Below, in pieces: positions 49,952-57,155 of a DNA stretch of 64,000 bases. The stretch is from VRUE01 sp963697915 (GTDB lineage Bacteria > Actinomycetota > Thermoleophilia > Solirubrobacterales > 70-9), in contig OY969103.1 of the NCBI GenBank assembly GCA_963697915.1, positions 1,240,001-1,304,000 on the forward strand, read 5' to 3'. Below the pieces are notes generated by a model. The model was not told the DNA's origin. It saw nothing but the letters and a program-made list of their open reading frames with translations, and did no database searches. A program made the translations under genes and the position numbers. The number at the start of each line of letters is the position of its first letter. Positions within the stretch are counted from its first letter, which is position 1.

Positions 49952-51276
49952 GTCGCCCCCATCGCCATCCGGGTGCGGGCGGCCGTGGCCTCACGCCGGG
50001 CGCGGTCGGAGATCAAGAGCAGCAAGGCGAGGAGGACGAAGTTGGCGACGATCGAGCTGCCGCCGTAGCTGATGAAGGGCAGGGTGACGCCGGTCAGCGG
50101 GATCACCCGGGTGACGCCGCCGATGATGACGAAGGCCTGGAAGGCGAAGACCGCGGTCAGGCCGGTGGCCAGCAGCTTCGAGAAGCCGTCGTCGGCAAGC
50201 AGGGCGATCTTGAACCCGCGGGCGGCGATCAACAGGTAGATCAGGATCACCCCGCAGGCGCCGAAAAGGCCGACCTCGTTGACGATCAGCGAGTAGATCG
50301 TGTCGGTCTGCGCCGCCGGCAGCAGGGCGTTGTCGGTGCCGGGGATCGTGATCAGCGCCTGGCCGAAGCCGGCGCCGAACAACCCCCCGTCGGCCTGGGC
50401 GAAGATCGAGTTGAGGATCTGGTACCCGCTTTCGGTCGGGTCCTTGTAGGGGTCGAGCCAGATCTCGACCCGGTCGTTGACGTGGGGCACGGTCGAGGCG
50501 AAGAACCAAGCGCCGAGCAGGAACATCGCCATCCCGATCGCAACGAAGGAGAAGCGCCCGGTCGCCACGTAGAGGAGCGCCAGGAAGGCGGCGAAGAACA
50601 TCAGCGAGCTGCCCAGGTCGCGGATGAAGACGAGCATGAACATCGCCGCGCCCCAGACGACCAGCAAGGGCCCGAGATGCTTGAGCGGCGGCAGGGTGAC
50701 GCCGAGCACCCGCCGGGCGCCGACGATCAGGACCTCGCGGTGCTCGCGCAGATAGCTGGCGAGGAAGATGACGATGCAGATCTTCGAGAACTCGGCCGGC
50801 TGGAAGGCGAGCGGCCCGATCTTGACCCCGAGGTAGGCGCCGTTGACCTGCTGGCCGATGCCGGGCAATCGCGGCGCCAGCAGGAGCAGCAGGCCGATGC
50901 CGGCGATCGTGTACCGGTAGCGCTCGAGCACGTCGTAGTCGCGCAGGAACTGGATCGTGAGCGCGAAGAGCAACAGGCCGAGGACGAACCAGTTGGCCTG
51001 GTCGCGGGCCAGGTCGGCGTCGATCCGGTAGATCATCACCAGGCCGAAAGCGGTCAGCAGGGCGACCAGCGGGAACAGGTAGGGGTCGGCGTTGGGCAGG
51101 CGCAGGCGCAGGAAGACGTGGGTGGCGAAGCAGATCGCGAGGAAGTAGGCGCCGTAGATCAGGCTGGTGTTGCCGAGCCGGGCCTCCTCCTGGGCGAAGA
51201 CCGCGGCGAAGCCGGCGCTGAGCAGCAGCGCCACCGGGATCAGGGCGATCAGCTCCCGGTTGCGGGCGCTGGTCAC
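49948..51276 (-). CDS. rodA: SEDS-family peptidoglycan glycosyltransferase (RodA/FtsW)
   Basis: 442 residues, about 10-12 membrane helices, from a GTG. Signatures: 'IGPLAFQPAEFSKICIVIFLA', 'FIRDLGSSLMFFAAFLALLYVATG', and the late 'VTRVIPLTGVTLPFISYGGSSIVANF', containing the essential PLTGVxLPFxSYGG loop. SEDS proteins polymerise glycan strands from lipid II. It pairs with PbpA next door, as in the actinobacterial rodA-pbpA pair; the position in the fha-pstP-pkn cluster favours RodA over FtsW. Confidence 0.93.
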   Translation of the reverse strand: MTSARNRELIALIPVALLLSAGFAAVFAQEEARLGNTSLIYGAYFLAICFATHVFLRLRLPNADPYLFPLVALLTAFGLVMIYRIDADLARDQANWFVLGLLLFALTIQFLRDYDVLERYRYTIAGIGLLLLLAPRLPGIGQQVNGAYLGVKIGPLAFQPAEFSKICIVIFLASYLREHREVLIVGARRVLGVTLPPLKHLGPLLVVWGAAMFMLVFIRDLGSSLMFFAAFLALLYVATGRFSFVAIGMAMFLLGAWFFASTVPHVNDRVEIWLDPYKDPTESGYQILNSIFAQADGGLFGAGFGQALITIPGTDNALLPAAQTDTIYSLIVNEVGLFGACGVILIYLLIAARGFKIALLADDGFSKLLATGLTAVFAFQAFVIIGGVTRVIPLTGVTLPFISYGGSSIVANFVLLALLLLISDRARREATAARTRMAMGAT

Positions 51277-52454
51277 GGTATGCCCTGGCTGCGTTCGATG
51301 TCCTCGATCAACGAGACCGCGTCGTCGCGGGAACGCAGGTCATGGCCGCTGACCGCGTCGCGCCGGCGGGTCGGCAGCGCCTCGGTCTGGATCGGGCTCG
51401 CGTAGCGCTCCTCGTAGAGGCTGACGCCGAAGGGCAGCTCATAGGGCAGGCCGCGGTAGAGCGAGACGCGGCCCGCGTCGTCGCTGCCGAGGAACCAGAC
51501 CTGGCGGTTGGCGTACCAGGCGCCGAAGCCGAGCAGGGCGACGATCGCGACGCCGGCGAGCAGCTTGGCGGCGGTGCCCAACCGCCCCCGCTTCGACTTG
51601 GCGCCGAGCCGCTCGCGCCGTTCGGCGGCGGCAGCGGCGGCGGCCCGGCGGCGGACCTCGGTCGCGGTCAGGCCGGCCTCCTCGGCGGCGGCGCCGATCA
51701 GGGTCGCGTCCTCGCGGCTCTCGCCGCGCGGGGCAGCGGCGTCGGCGAGGCGGAAGGCGAGCGCAGTGATGTTGTCGCGACCACCGGCGCCGTTGGCCTC
51801 GTCGATCAGGGTCCGGACCGCCGCGCTCATCGAGGCGGCGCTGCTCAGCGCCTCGGCGATGCGGTCCTCGGAGACCATCGTCGTCAGCCCGTCGGAGCAG
51901 AGCAGGAAGACGTCGCCGGGCGAGGCGGGCACGGTCTGCAGGTCGACCTCGACCTCCGGTTCGGGGCCGAGCGCCCGGGTGATGATCGAGCGCTGCGGGT
52001 GGTCCTCGGCCTGGGCGTCGGTGATCTGGCCCTTGCGCCGCATCTCCTCGACCAGCGAGTGGTCGCGGGTGAGGCGCTCGAGGCGGCCGCGGCGCAGGCG
52101 GTAGGCGCGGCTGTCGCCGACGTGGCCGATGCTGACCTCTTCGCCGCCGGCGTCAAGGACCGCCGCGGTGATCGTGGTGCCCATGCCCGCTTTCGAGGGG
52201 TCTTTGCGGGCGAGCTCGTGGATGCGCCGGTTGGCGGCCTCGATCGTCTCCCGCAGAAAGCGCTCCGGCGGCCCCTCGGGCAGGTCGCGGTCGAAGGCGT
52301 CGGCGGCGGTTTTCGATGCCACCTCGCCGGCCTGGGCGCCGCCCATCCCGTCGGCGACGACGAAGATCGGCGCGCGGACGAAGAGGGAGTCCTCGTTCTC
52401 GCTGCGCTGGCGACCGGTGTCGGTGCGGAAGGCCTGGTCGTCGATGCGCAGCAC
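51273..52454 (-). CDS. pstP: PP2C-family Ser/Thr phosphatase (PstP/Stp1)
   Basis: 393 residues from a GTG at 52454 that shares one base with the fhaB stop. The PP2C domain (about 1-240) has 'GRQRSENEDSLF', VVADGMGG, 'GTTITAAVL', 'GHVGDSRAYRL', 'LLCSDGLT' and 'GGRDNITALAF', giving all metal-binding Asp residues. A linker and one membrane helix (about 300-320: AAKLLAGVAIVALLGFGAWYA) lead to an outer tail of about 75 residues. It reverses PknA/PknB phosphorylation. Confidence 0.94.
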   Translation of the reverse strand: MLRIDDQAFRTDTGRQRSENEDSLFVRAPIFVVADGMGGAQAGEVASKTAADAFDRDLPEGPPERFLRETIEAANRRIHELARKDPSKAGMGTTITAAVLDAGGEEVSIGHVGDSRAYRLRRGRLERLTRDHSLVEEMRRKGQITDAQAEDHPQRSIITRALGPEPEVEVDLQTVPASPGDVFLLCSDGLTTMVSEDRIAEALSSAASMSAAVRTLIDEANGAGGRDNITALAFRLADAAAPRGESREDATLIGAAAEEAGLTATEVRRRAAAAAAAERRERLGAKSKRGRLGTAAKLLAGVAIVALLGFGAWYANRQVWFLGSDDAGRVSLYRGLPYELPFGVSLYEERYASPIQTEALPTRRRDAVSGHDLRSRDDAVSLIEDIERSQGIP

Positions 52455-52924
52455 TAACTTGCCTCGAACCTGAACTCGGTGTCGCCGATCCGCACCACGT
52501 CGCCGTCGATCAGCTCGGCCTCGCCGTGCAGCTGGGCGTCGTTGAGCAGGGTGCCGTTGGTGGAGCTCATGTCTTCGACGTAAGAGCGCCCTTCACGGGA
52601 GAAGATCCTCGCGTGCAGGCCGGAGGCATAGCGGTCGTCGATCCGCAGGTCCGCTTCGCCGGAGCGACCGATCGAGAGGCCGCCGATCAGGTCGAAGCGC
52701 TCGCCCTCTCGCAAACCGCCGCCGCGCAGCACCACCAGCCAGGCTTCGGCCCCCGCCGCGGCCGCCTCGAAGGAGGGCACCGGGTGGAAGCCGGTGGCGT
52801 CGGGAGCGGGCGCGACCGTGCCCCGCAGGTCCTTCAGCGCGCTGCGAGCGATCCAGAGCAGAAAGAGGTAGAGGACGGCGAGAAAGCCGAACTTGAGAGC
52901 AACGGATATGGGGTCGTAGTCCAC
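52454..52924 (-). CDS. fhaB: FHA-domain protein FhaB (FipA-type)
   Basis: 156 residues. An N-terminal membrane helix (about 8-27: VALKFGFLAVLYLFLLWIA) and a C-terminal FHA domain (about 80-150) with the phosphothreonine-binding residues in SIGRSGEADLRI, 'SGLHARIF' and 'VEDMSSTNGTLLND'. It reads kinase output at the membrane and links phosphorylation to division/wall proteins. It lies 18 bp after fhaA. Confidence 0.93.
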   Translation of the reverse strand: MDYDPISVALKFGFLAVLYLFLLWIARSALKDLRGTVAPAPDATGFHPVPSFEAAAAGAEAWLVVLRGGGLREGERFDLIGGLSIGRSGEADLRIDDRYASGLHARIFSREGRSYVEDMSSTNGTLLNDAQLHGEAELIDGDVVRIGDTEFRFEAS

Positions 52925-52942
52925 GCGTTCAGCACACTAGGG

Positions 52943-53710
52943 CTACTGCTCGACGTCGAACGTGAAGGTGGTCGTGCCCAGCGTCACGCGGTCGCCGCTG
53001 CGCAGCCGGGTCGAGCCGACGCGGCGCCCGTTGACCTTGACCCCGTTGGTCGAGCCGAGGTCGGCGATCGTCCAGTCGCCGGCCGAGGAGCGGCGCAGCT
53101 CGGCGTGGTGGCGGGAGACGTTGGGGTCGCGCAGCACGCAATCGGCGTCCTTGGAGCGGCCGACCGTGGCCCGCGGCCCGTCGAGCACGTAGCGGCGATC
53201 GTCGGCGATCACGACGGCGCGGGTGGCGACCTCGGCGCGGCCGCTCGGCGCGGGCTGCTCGGGCTGGGCGTCGCGGACCGCCGAGTAGACCATCGTGTGG
53301 CCCTCTTCGCCCTGGCTCGGGCTCTCACCCTCGTGGGCGGGCGGCTTGACCAGGCGCGTCTGGATGCCGAACTCGCCCAGCCGCAGCCGCTCGTCGGTCT
53401 CGAAGGAGACGGTGGGCCGGGTCAGCAGGTCGTAGCTGCGGCGCCGGGCATGCTCCAGCAGGTAGCCGGAGAGCTCCTGCTCGAGCGAGCGCTCATAGCC
53501 TTCGAGCCGCACCCGGTCCTTGCCCGAGAGGTAGACCGTGTACTCGTTCGGCACGTAGACGCGGGCGACCCCGGCGGTCTTGTGGGAGTCCATCTCCTTG
53601 GCCAGTTTGCGGGCGAGCTCGACCGGCTGCACCTCGGAGCTGAAGGCGCGGCTGAAGACGCCCTCGACCAGGCCTTCGATCCGACTCTCGAGGTTGCGCA
53701 GGACGCTGAT
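52943..53710 (-). CDS. fhaA: FHA-domain protein FhaA (DUF3662 + FHA), apparent AUC start
   Basis: 255 residues if read from an ATC at 53710. N-terminal DUF3662 domain (about 1-115): 'SVLRNLESRIEGLVEGVF', 'EVQPVELARKLAKEMDSHK', 'VYVPNEYTVYLS'. A linker, then an FHA domain (about 165-245): 'ATVGRSKDADCVL', 'VSRHHAEL' and 'DLGSTNGVKVNG'. Homologues start with Met exactly where this gene has ATC, and an AGGA lies 7 nt before it; the frame is closed by a stop just upstream (53720-53722). The next standard start, a GTG at 53632, would cut off 26 conserved residues. FhaA binds phosphorylated MviN-type partners in mycobacteria. Confidence 0.82.
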   Translation of the reverse strand: MSVLRNLESRIEGLVEGVFSRAFSSEVQPVELARKLAKEMDSHKTAGVARVYVPNEYTVYLSGKDRVRLEGYERSLEQELSGYLLEHARRRSYDLLTRPTVSFETDERLRLGEFGIQTRLVKPPAHEGESPSQGEEGHTMVYSAVRDAQPEQPAPSGRAEVATRAVVIADDRRYVLDGPRATVGRSKDADCVLRDPNVSRHHAELRRSSAGDWTIADLGSTNGVKVNGRRVGSTRLRSGDRVTLGTTTFTFDVEQ

Positions 53711-53719
53711 CGGGAAATC

Positions 53720-54637
53720 CTAGGGCAGCAGGGTTCCGTGGCCGAGCGCCAGCCAGAGGCCGAAGGTGGCCGCGGCGGCGATCGCGCCGAGGCGCAGCGC
53801 GAGCGGCCCCCGCCCATCGGGCGCGTGCTCGGCGAGCGAGTCCAGCGAGTCCTCGATCGCGCCGCCGAGCTCCTCCAGCGTCGGCCGCCGCGAAGGACGC
53901 GGCTGCAGGGCCGCGTCAACCGTGTCGCAGAGCTCGCGGGGGAGGTCGGGGCGCAGGCGCCGCAGCGGGCGGGCGCGGCCGCCGATCGCCCTCGCCGTGG
54001 CAGCCGGGGTGGCGCGGCGGTTTGGGTTCTCCCCCGTCCAGCACTCGTAGAGGGTCAGGGCCAGCGAGTAGACGTCGGCCTCGGGCCCGGCGAGCTGCCC
54101 CTCGGCCTGCTCGGGGGACATGTAGGCGAGGGTGCCGACGATGTCGCCGGGCGCGGTCAGCGCCGCGGAGTCGGCAAGGCGGGCGATGCCGAAGTCCATC
54201 AGCTTGGCGTGCATTTCCTGCTCGCCGGTGACGAGGACGTTCTGCGGCTTGACGTCGCGGTGGACGACACCGTGGGCGTGGGCGTGGTCGAGCGCCTCGC
54301 AGAGGTCGGCGCCGATCTCGCCGATCTCGCGGTCGCTGAGCCGGCCCTCGTGGCTGAGGTTGGCGAGGTTGGCGCCGTCGACGTGCTCGGTGACGAGCAG
54401 CGCGTTGCCGTCCTCCTCGCCCATCTCGTAGAGGGTGACGATGCCCGGGTGGTTGAGCCGGGCAGCCGCTTGGGCCTCGCGCAGCACCCGCCGGCCGGCG
54501 TCCCCGCGCGACTCGATCGCCTTGACCGCGACCGTGCGCTCGAGGCGCCCGTCCCAGGCCTCGTAGACCACGCCGAAGCCGCCGCTGCCGATGCGGCGCT
54601 CGATCAGGAAACGGTTGAGCACGAGGGAACCGACCAA
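53720..54637 (-). CDS. Ser/Thr protein kinase at the head of the division cluster (PknA-like position)
   Basis: 305 residues from a TTG at 54637; an ATG at 54712 in frame would overlap the divergent gene. Kinase domain about 8-265: GSGGFGVVYEAWD, VAVKAI, HRDVKPQN, DFGIARL and LAYMSPEQ are all intact. It ends soon after one hydrophobic segment (ALRLGAIAAAATFGLWLALG), so there is a membrane anchor but no outer domain. It stands where actinobacteria have pknA. The stop codon is only 9 bp before the fhaA start. Confidence 0.85.
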   Translation of the reverse strand: MVGSLVLNRFLIERRIGSGGFGVVYEAWDGRLERTVAVKAIESRGDAGRRVLREAQAAARLNHPGIVTLYEMGEEDGNALLVTEHVDGANLANLSHEGRLSDREIGEIGADLCEALDHAHAHGVVHRDVKPQNVLVTGEQEMHAKLMDFGIARLADSAALTAPGDIVGTLAYMSPEQAEGQLAGPEADVYSLALTLYECWTGENPNRRATPAATARAIGGRARPLRRLRPDLPRELCDTVDAALQPRPSRRPTLEELGGAIEDSLDSLAEHAPDGRGPLALRLGAIAAAATFGLWLALGHGTLLP

Positions 54638-54693
54638 AGCGACAACCGACTTCGCCGCGATTCCGCTTCCTCCTGCGACATACTCCCTGCATC

Positions 54694-55734
54694 TTGGAGG
54701 ATTCGCCCGCATCCCGGCCGGAGCGACGGCAGCGGCGACCGCGCCGCCCCGAGCGCCAGCAGATCCTGCTGCGCCGCGGTCTCGCGCTCGGCGCCGGCCT
54801 TTTGATCTTGATCCTGATCGTGCTCGGTATCCGCGGATGCCTCAACGCGCGCTCGGACCGGGCACTGCGCGACTACGCCCAGAACGTCACCCAGATCGTC
54901 GAAGAGACCCAACAGACCAGCGAGTCCTTCTTCGGCAAGCTCTCCGATCCCGGCGCCCTCTCGGTCACCGAGTTCGTCGCCGAGGTCAACGCCGACCGCA
55001 GCGCGATCGAGAGCTACGCGGGCCGCATCGACTCACTCGACACGCCCGGTGACATGGGCGACGCCCAGGCGAACCTGGAGCTGGTCTACGACCTGCGCGC
55101 CGCGGCGATGACGGCGATCGCGGAAAAGATGAGCACTGCCCTGGGCGATGCCGGCGCCGAGAAAGCGATGGCCTCGATCACCAACCAGGTCCGCAAGCTG
55201 GCGGCGAGCGACGTCCTCTACTCGGCCGTCGCCCGGCCCGAAATCAACGGTGTGCTCGCCGACAACGGAATCGACGGCGACGAAGTCCCGGAAAGCGTCT
55301 TCGTCCCCGACGGGATCGAGTGGCTCGACGAAAGCGCGATCAGCGAAGCGCTCGGCTCGGTCGACGGCGCCAGCAGCGCGACGACGCCGGGCGTGCATGG
55401 GCTGGGCTTGATCGGGACCAGCATCAACGGCACCGAACTGGTCGCCGAAGCGCCGACCACGCTCTCCGTCGAAGAAACCGCCGAAGTGGAAGTCGAGGTC
55501 GAAAACCAGGGCGAATCGACCGAGAGCGGGGTGACCGTGACGGTGACCGTCGACGGCGGCAACGCGCTGCAGCAGGACATCAGCTCGATCGGCGCCGGCG
55601 AAAGGGAATCGACGACTATCCCGCTGACGCCGACGCCGAGCGGCGAAGCTACTCTCGAAGTCGTAGCCGAGCCGGTCCCCGGCGAGCTGGTCTCCGACAA
55701 CAACGAAGCGACCTACACCGTCATCTTCGAATAG
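54694..55734 (+). CDS. Membrane-anchored protein with C-terminal CARDB-like domain
   Basis: 346 residues from a TTG at 54694. A very basic N-terminus (about 8-28) precedes one membrane helix (about 29-46). Residues 55-190 are helical (QNVTQIVEETQQTSESFF; 'LEAVYDLRAAAMTAIAEKM'-like), and residues about 250-346 form a beta-sandwich of CARDB type ('AEVEVEVENQGESTESGVTVTVTV' in outline, ending 'ELVSDNNEATYTVIFE'). It should lie outside the cell. It is divergent from the kinase cluster and precedes pheA by 2 bp. The function is unknown; an adhesive or envelope role is a guess. Confidence 0.75.
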   Translation: MEDSPASRPERRQRRPRRPERQQILLRRGLALGAGLLILILIVLGIRGCLNARSDRALRDYAQNVTQIVEETQQTSESFFGKLSDPGALSVTEFVAEVNADRSAIESYAGRIDSLDTPGDMGDAQANLELVYDLRAAAMTAIAEKMSTALGDAGAEKAMASITNQVRKLAASDVLYSAVARPEINGVLADNGIDGDEVPESVFVPDGIEWLDESAISEALGSVDGASSATTPGVHGLGLIGTSINGTELVAEAPTTLSVEETAEVEVEVENQGESTESGVTVTVTVDGGNALQQDISSIGAGERESTTIPLTPTPSGEATLEVVAEPVPGELVSDNNEATYTVIFE

Positions 55735-55736
55735 CG

Positions 55737-56570
55737 ATGAAGATCGCCTACCTCGGCCCGGCCGGGACCTTCACCGAAGACGCGCTGCGGGAGGCGATGC
55801 CCGCGGCCGAGTTCGAGTCGGTGCGGATGCCGACCGTGCACGACGCGATCGTCGGCGTCGAGCGCGGCGAGGCCGAGCGCGCCTTCGTCCCCTTCGAGAA
55901 CTCGATCGAGGGCTCGGTGCGCAGCACCCTCGACACCCTCGCCTTCGACACCGAGTCGGTGACGATCGTCGGCGAGCACGACTTCGCCGTCCACGCCCAC
56001 CTGATCGCCCGCGAGGGGGTCGAGATGGAGCAGGTCGCGGCCGTCCTCTCCCACCCGCAGCCGCTCGCCCAGTGCGCCGCCTTCCTGCGCGAGCAGCTGC
56101 CCGGCGTGGAACGGCGCAGCGTCAGCAGCACCGCCGAGGCGGTGCGCATGGTCGGTGAGGCGGTGCGGCCCTGGGCCGCGATCGGCGCCCGCTCGGCGGC
56201 GGTGCTCTACGGCTGCCGGGTGTTGCGCGAGGGGATCGAGGACGAGGAGAACAACGTCACCCGCTTCGTCTGGATCGCGCCGGCGGGCGAGGGGACGGGC
56301 GGTGACGGCCCCTTCCGCACCTCGCTCGTCTTCGCCGAGCTGGGCGAAGACCACCCCGGCGCCCTGGTCGACGCGTTGCGCGAGTTCTCCAGCCGCGGCG
56401 TCAACCTCTCGCGGATCGAGTCGCGGCCGCTGCGACGCGGCCTCGGGCGCTACATGTTCTTCTGCGACCTCGAAGGATCGCTGCAGGATGAGGCGGTCTC
56501 AGCGGCGCTGGAGGCGCTCCGGGCCAAGGCCGAGTCGGTGCGGATCCTGGGCTCTTACCCGATGGGATAG
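55737..56570 (+). CDS. pheA: Prephenate dehydratase
   Basis: 277 residues. The dehydratase part starts MKIAYLGPAGTFTEDAL and includes the catalytic TRF at 175-177 (NNVTRFVWI). A regulatory ACT domain follows from about residue 193, with the ESRP motif (SRIESRPLRRGLG) that senses phenylalanine. It converts prephenate to phenylpyruvate; feedback control by Phe is expected from the ACT domain. It lies 2 bp after the CARDB gene. Confidence 0.95.
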   Translation: MKIAYLGPAGTFTEDALREAMPAAEFESVRMPTVHDAIVGVERGEAERAFVPFENSIEGSVRSTLDTLAFDTESVTIVGEHDFAVHAHLIAREGVEMEQVAAVLSHPQPLAQCAAFLREQLPGVERRSVSSTAEAVRMVGEAVRPWAAIGARSAAVLYGCRVLREGIEDEENNVTRFVWIAPAGEGTGGDGPFRTSLVFAELGEDHPGALVDALREFSSRGVNLSRIESRPLRRGLGRYMFFCDLEGSLQDEAVSAALEALRAKAESVRILGSYPMG

Positions 56571-56598
56571 AGGCGCCTGCGTAGAATTCTCGATCATC

Positions 56599-57105
56599 AT
56601 GGCACGAGTCCTGGTACTCAACGCGACGTATGAGCCGATCAACGTCTGCACGCTGAGACGGGCAGCTGTGCTGCTGCTGAAGGAAAAAGCCGAGCTCCTG
56701 GAGCGGCGCGAGGGGGCGATCCACTCCGAGCACATGACGCTCGAGCGTCCCGACGTGATCCGATTGGTCAGCTACGTACGGGTGCCACGCGAAGCGCACC
56801 GCCGCAAGATCACGCGCCGCGCTGTCCTCGCCCGTGACGCCTGGACCTGCCAGTACTGCGGCTCGACCAAGTCCGGCCTCACCGTCGACCACGTCATCCC
56901 CCGCAGCCGCGGCGGCAAGTCGAACTGGGAGAACATCGTCGCCGCCTGCGCCAGCTGCAACCGCCGCAAGGGCAACCGCCTCCCCCGCGAGATCCAGATG
57001 CACCCCGCCAAGTCGCCCAAGGCGCCGGGGCCGGGCATCTTCATCCAGGTGGCCTCGCCGAAGATCCCGGCTGCCTGGCAGCAGTACTTACCCGCAGCGG
57101 CATAG
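56599..57105 (+). CDS. HNH endonuclease family protein
   Basis: 168 residues. The N-terminus ARVLVLNATYEPINVCTLRRA is that of the actinobacterial HNH proteins found near gyrA. The HNH site reads 'CQYCG', 'LTVDHVIPRSRGGKSNWENIV' in outline and 'ACASCNRRKGNR', giving two CxxC zinc pairs and the D-H/N/N catalytic set. It may nick or cut DNA; no target is known. A TAGAAT box ends 11 nt before the ATG, so its transcript may have a very short leader. It is convergent with gyrA. Confidence 0.9.
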   Translation: MARVLVLNATYEPINVCTLRRAAVLLLKEKAELLERREGAIHSEHMTLERPDVIRLVSYVRVPREAHRRKITRRAVLARDAWTCQYCGSTKSGLTVDHVIPRSRGGKSNWENIVAACASCNRRKGNRLPREIQMHPAKSPKAPGPGIFIQVASPKIPAAWQQYLPAAA

Positions 57106-57128
57106 GGAACGCCAGGGTGGGGGCAGCC

Positions 57129-57151
57129 CCGCTTACGCCTAAGCGTAGCGG
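57129..57151. terminator. Imperfect hairpin between convergent HNH and gyrA genes
   Basis: CCGCTTACGC (57129-57138) and GCGTAGCGG (57143-57151) pair with one unpaired base around a CTAA loop. It is the only strong structure in the 50-bp gap and could end both transcripts. No U-tract is present. Confidence 0.5.
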
Positions 57152-57155
57152 TGGC

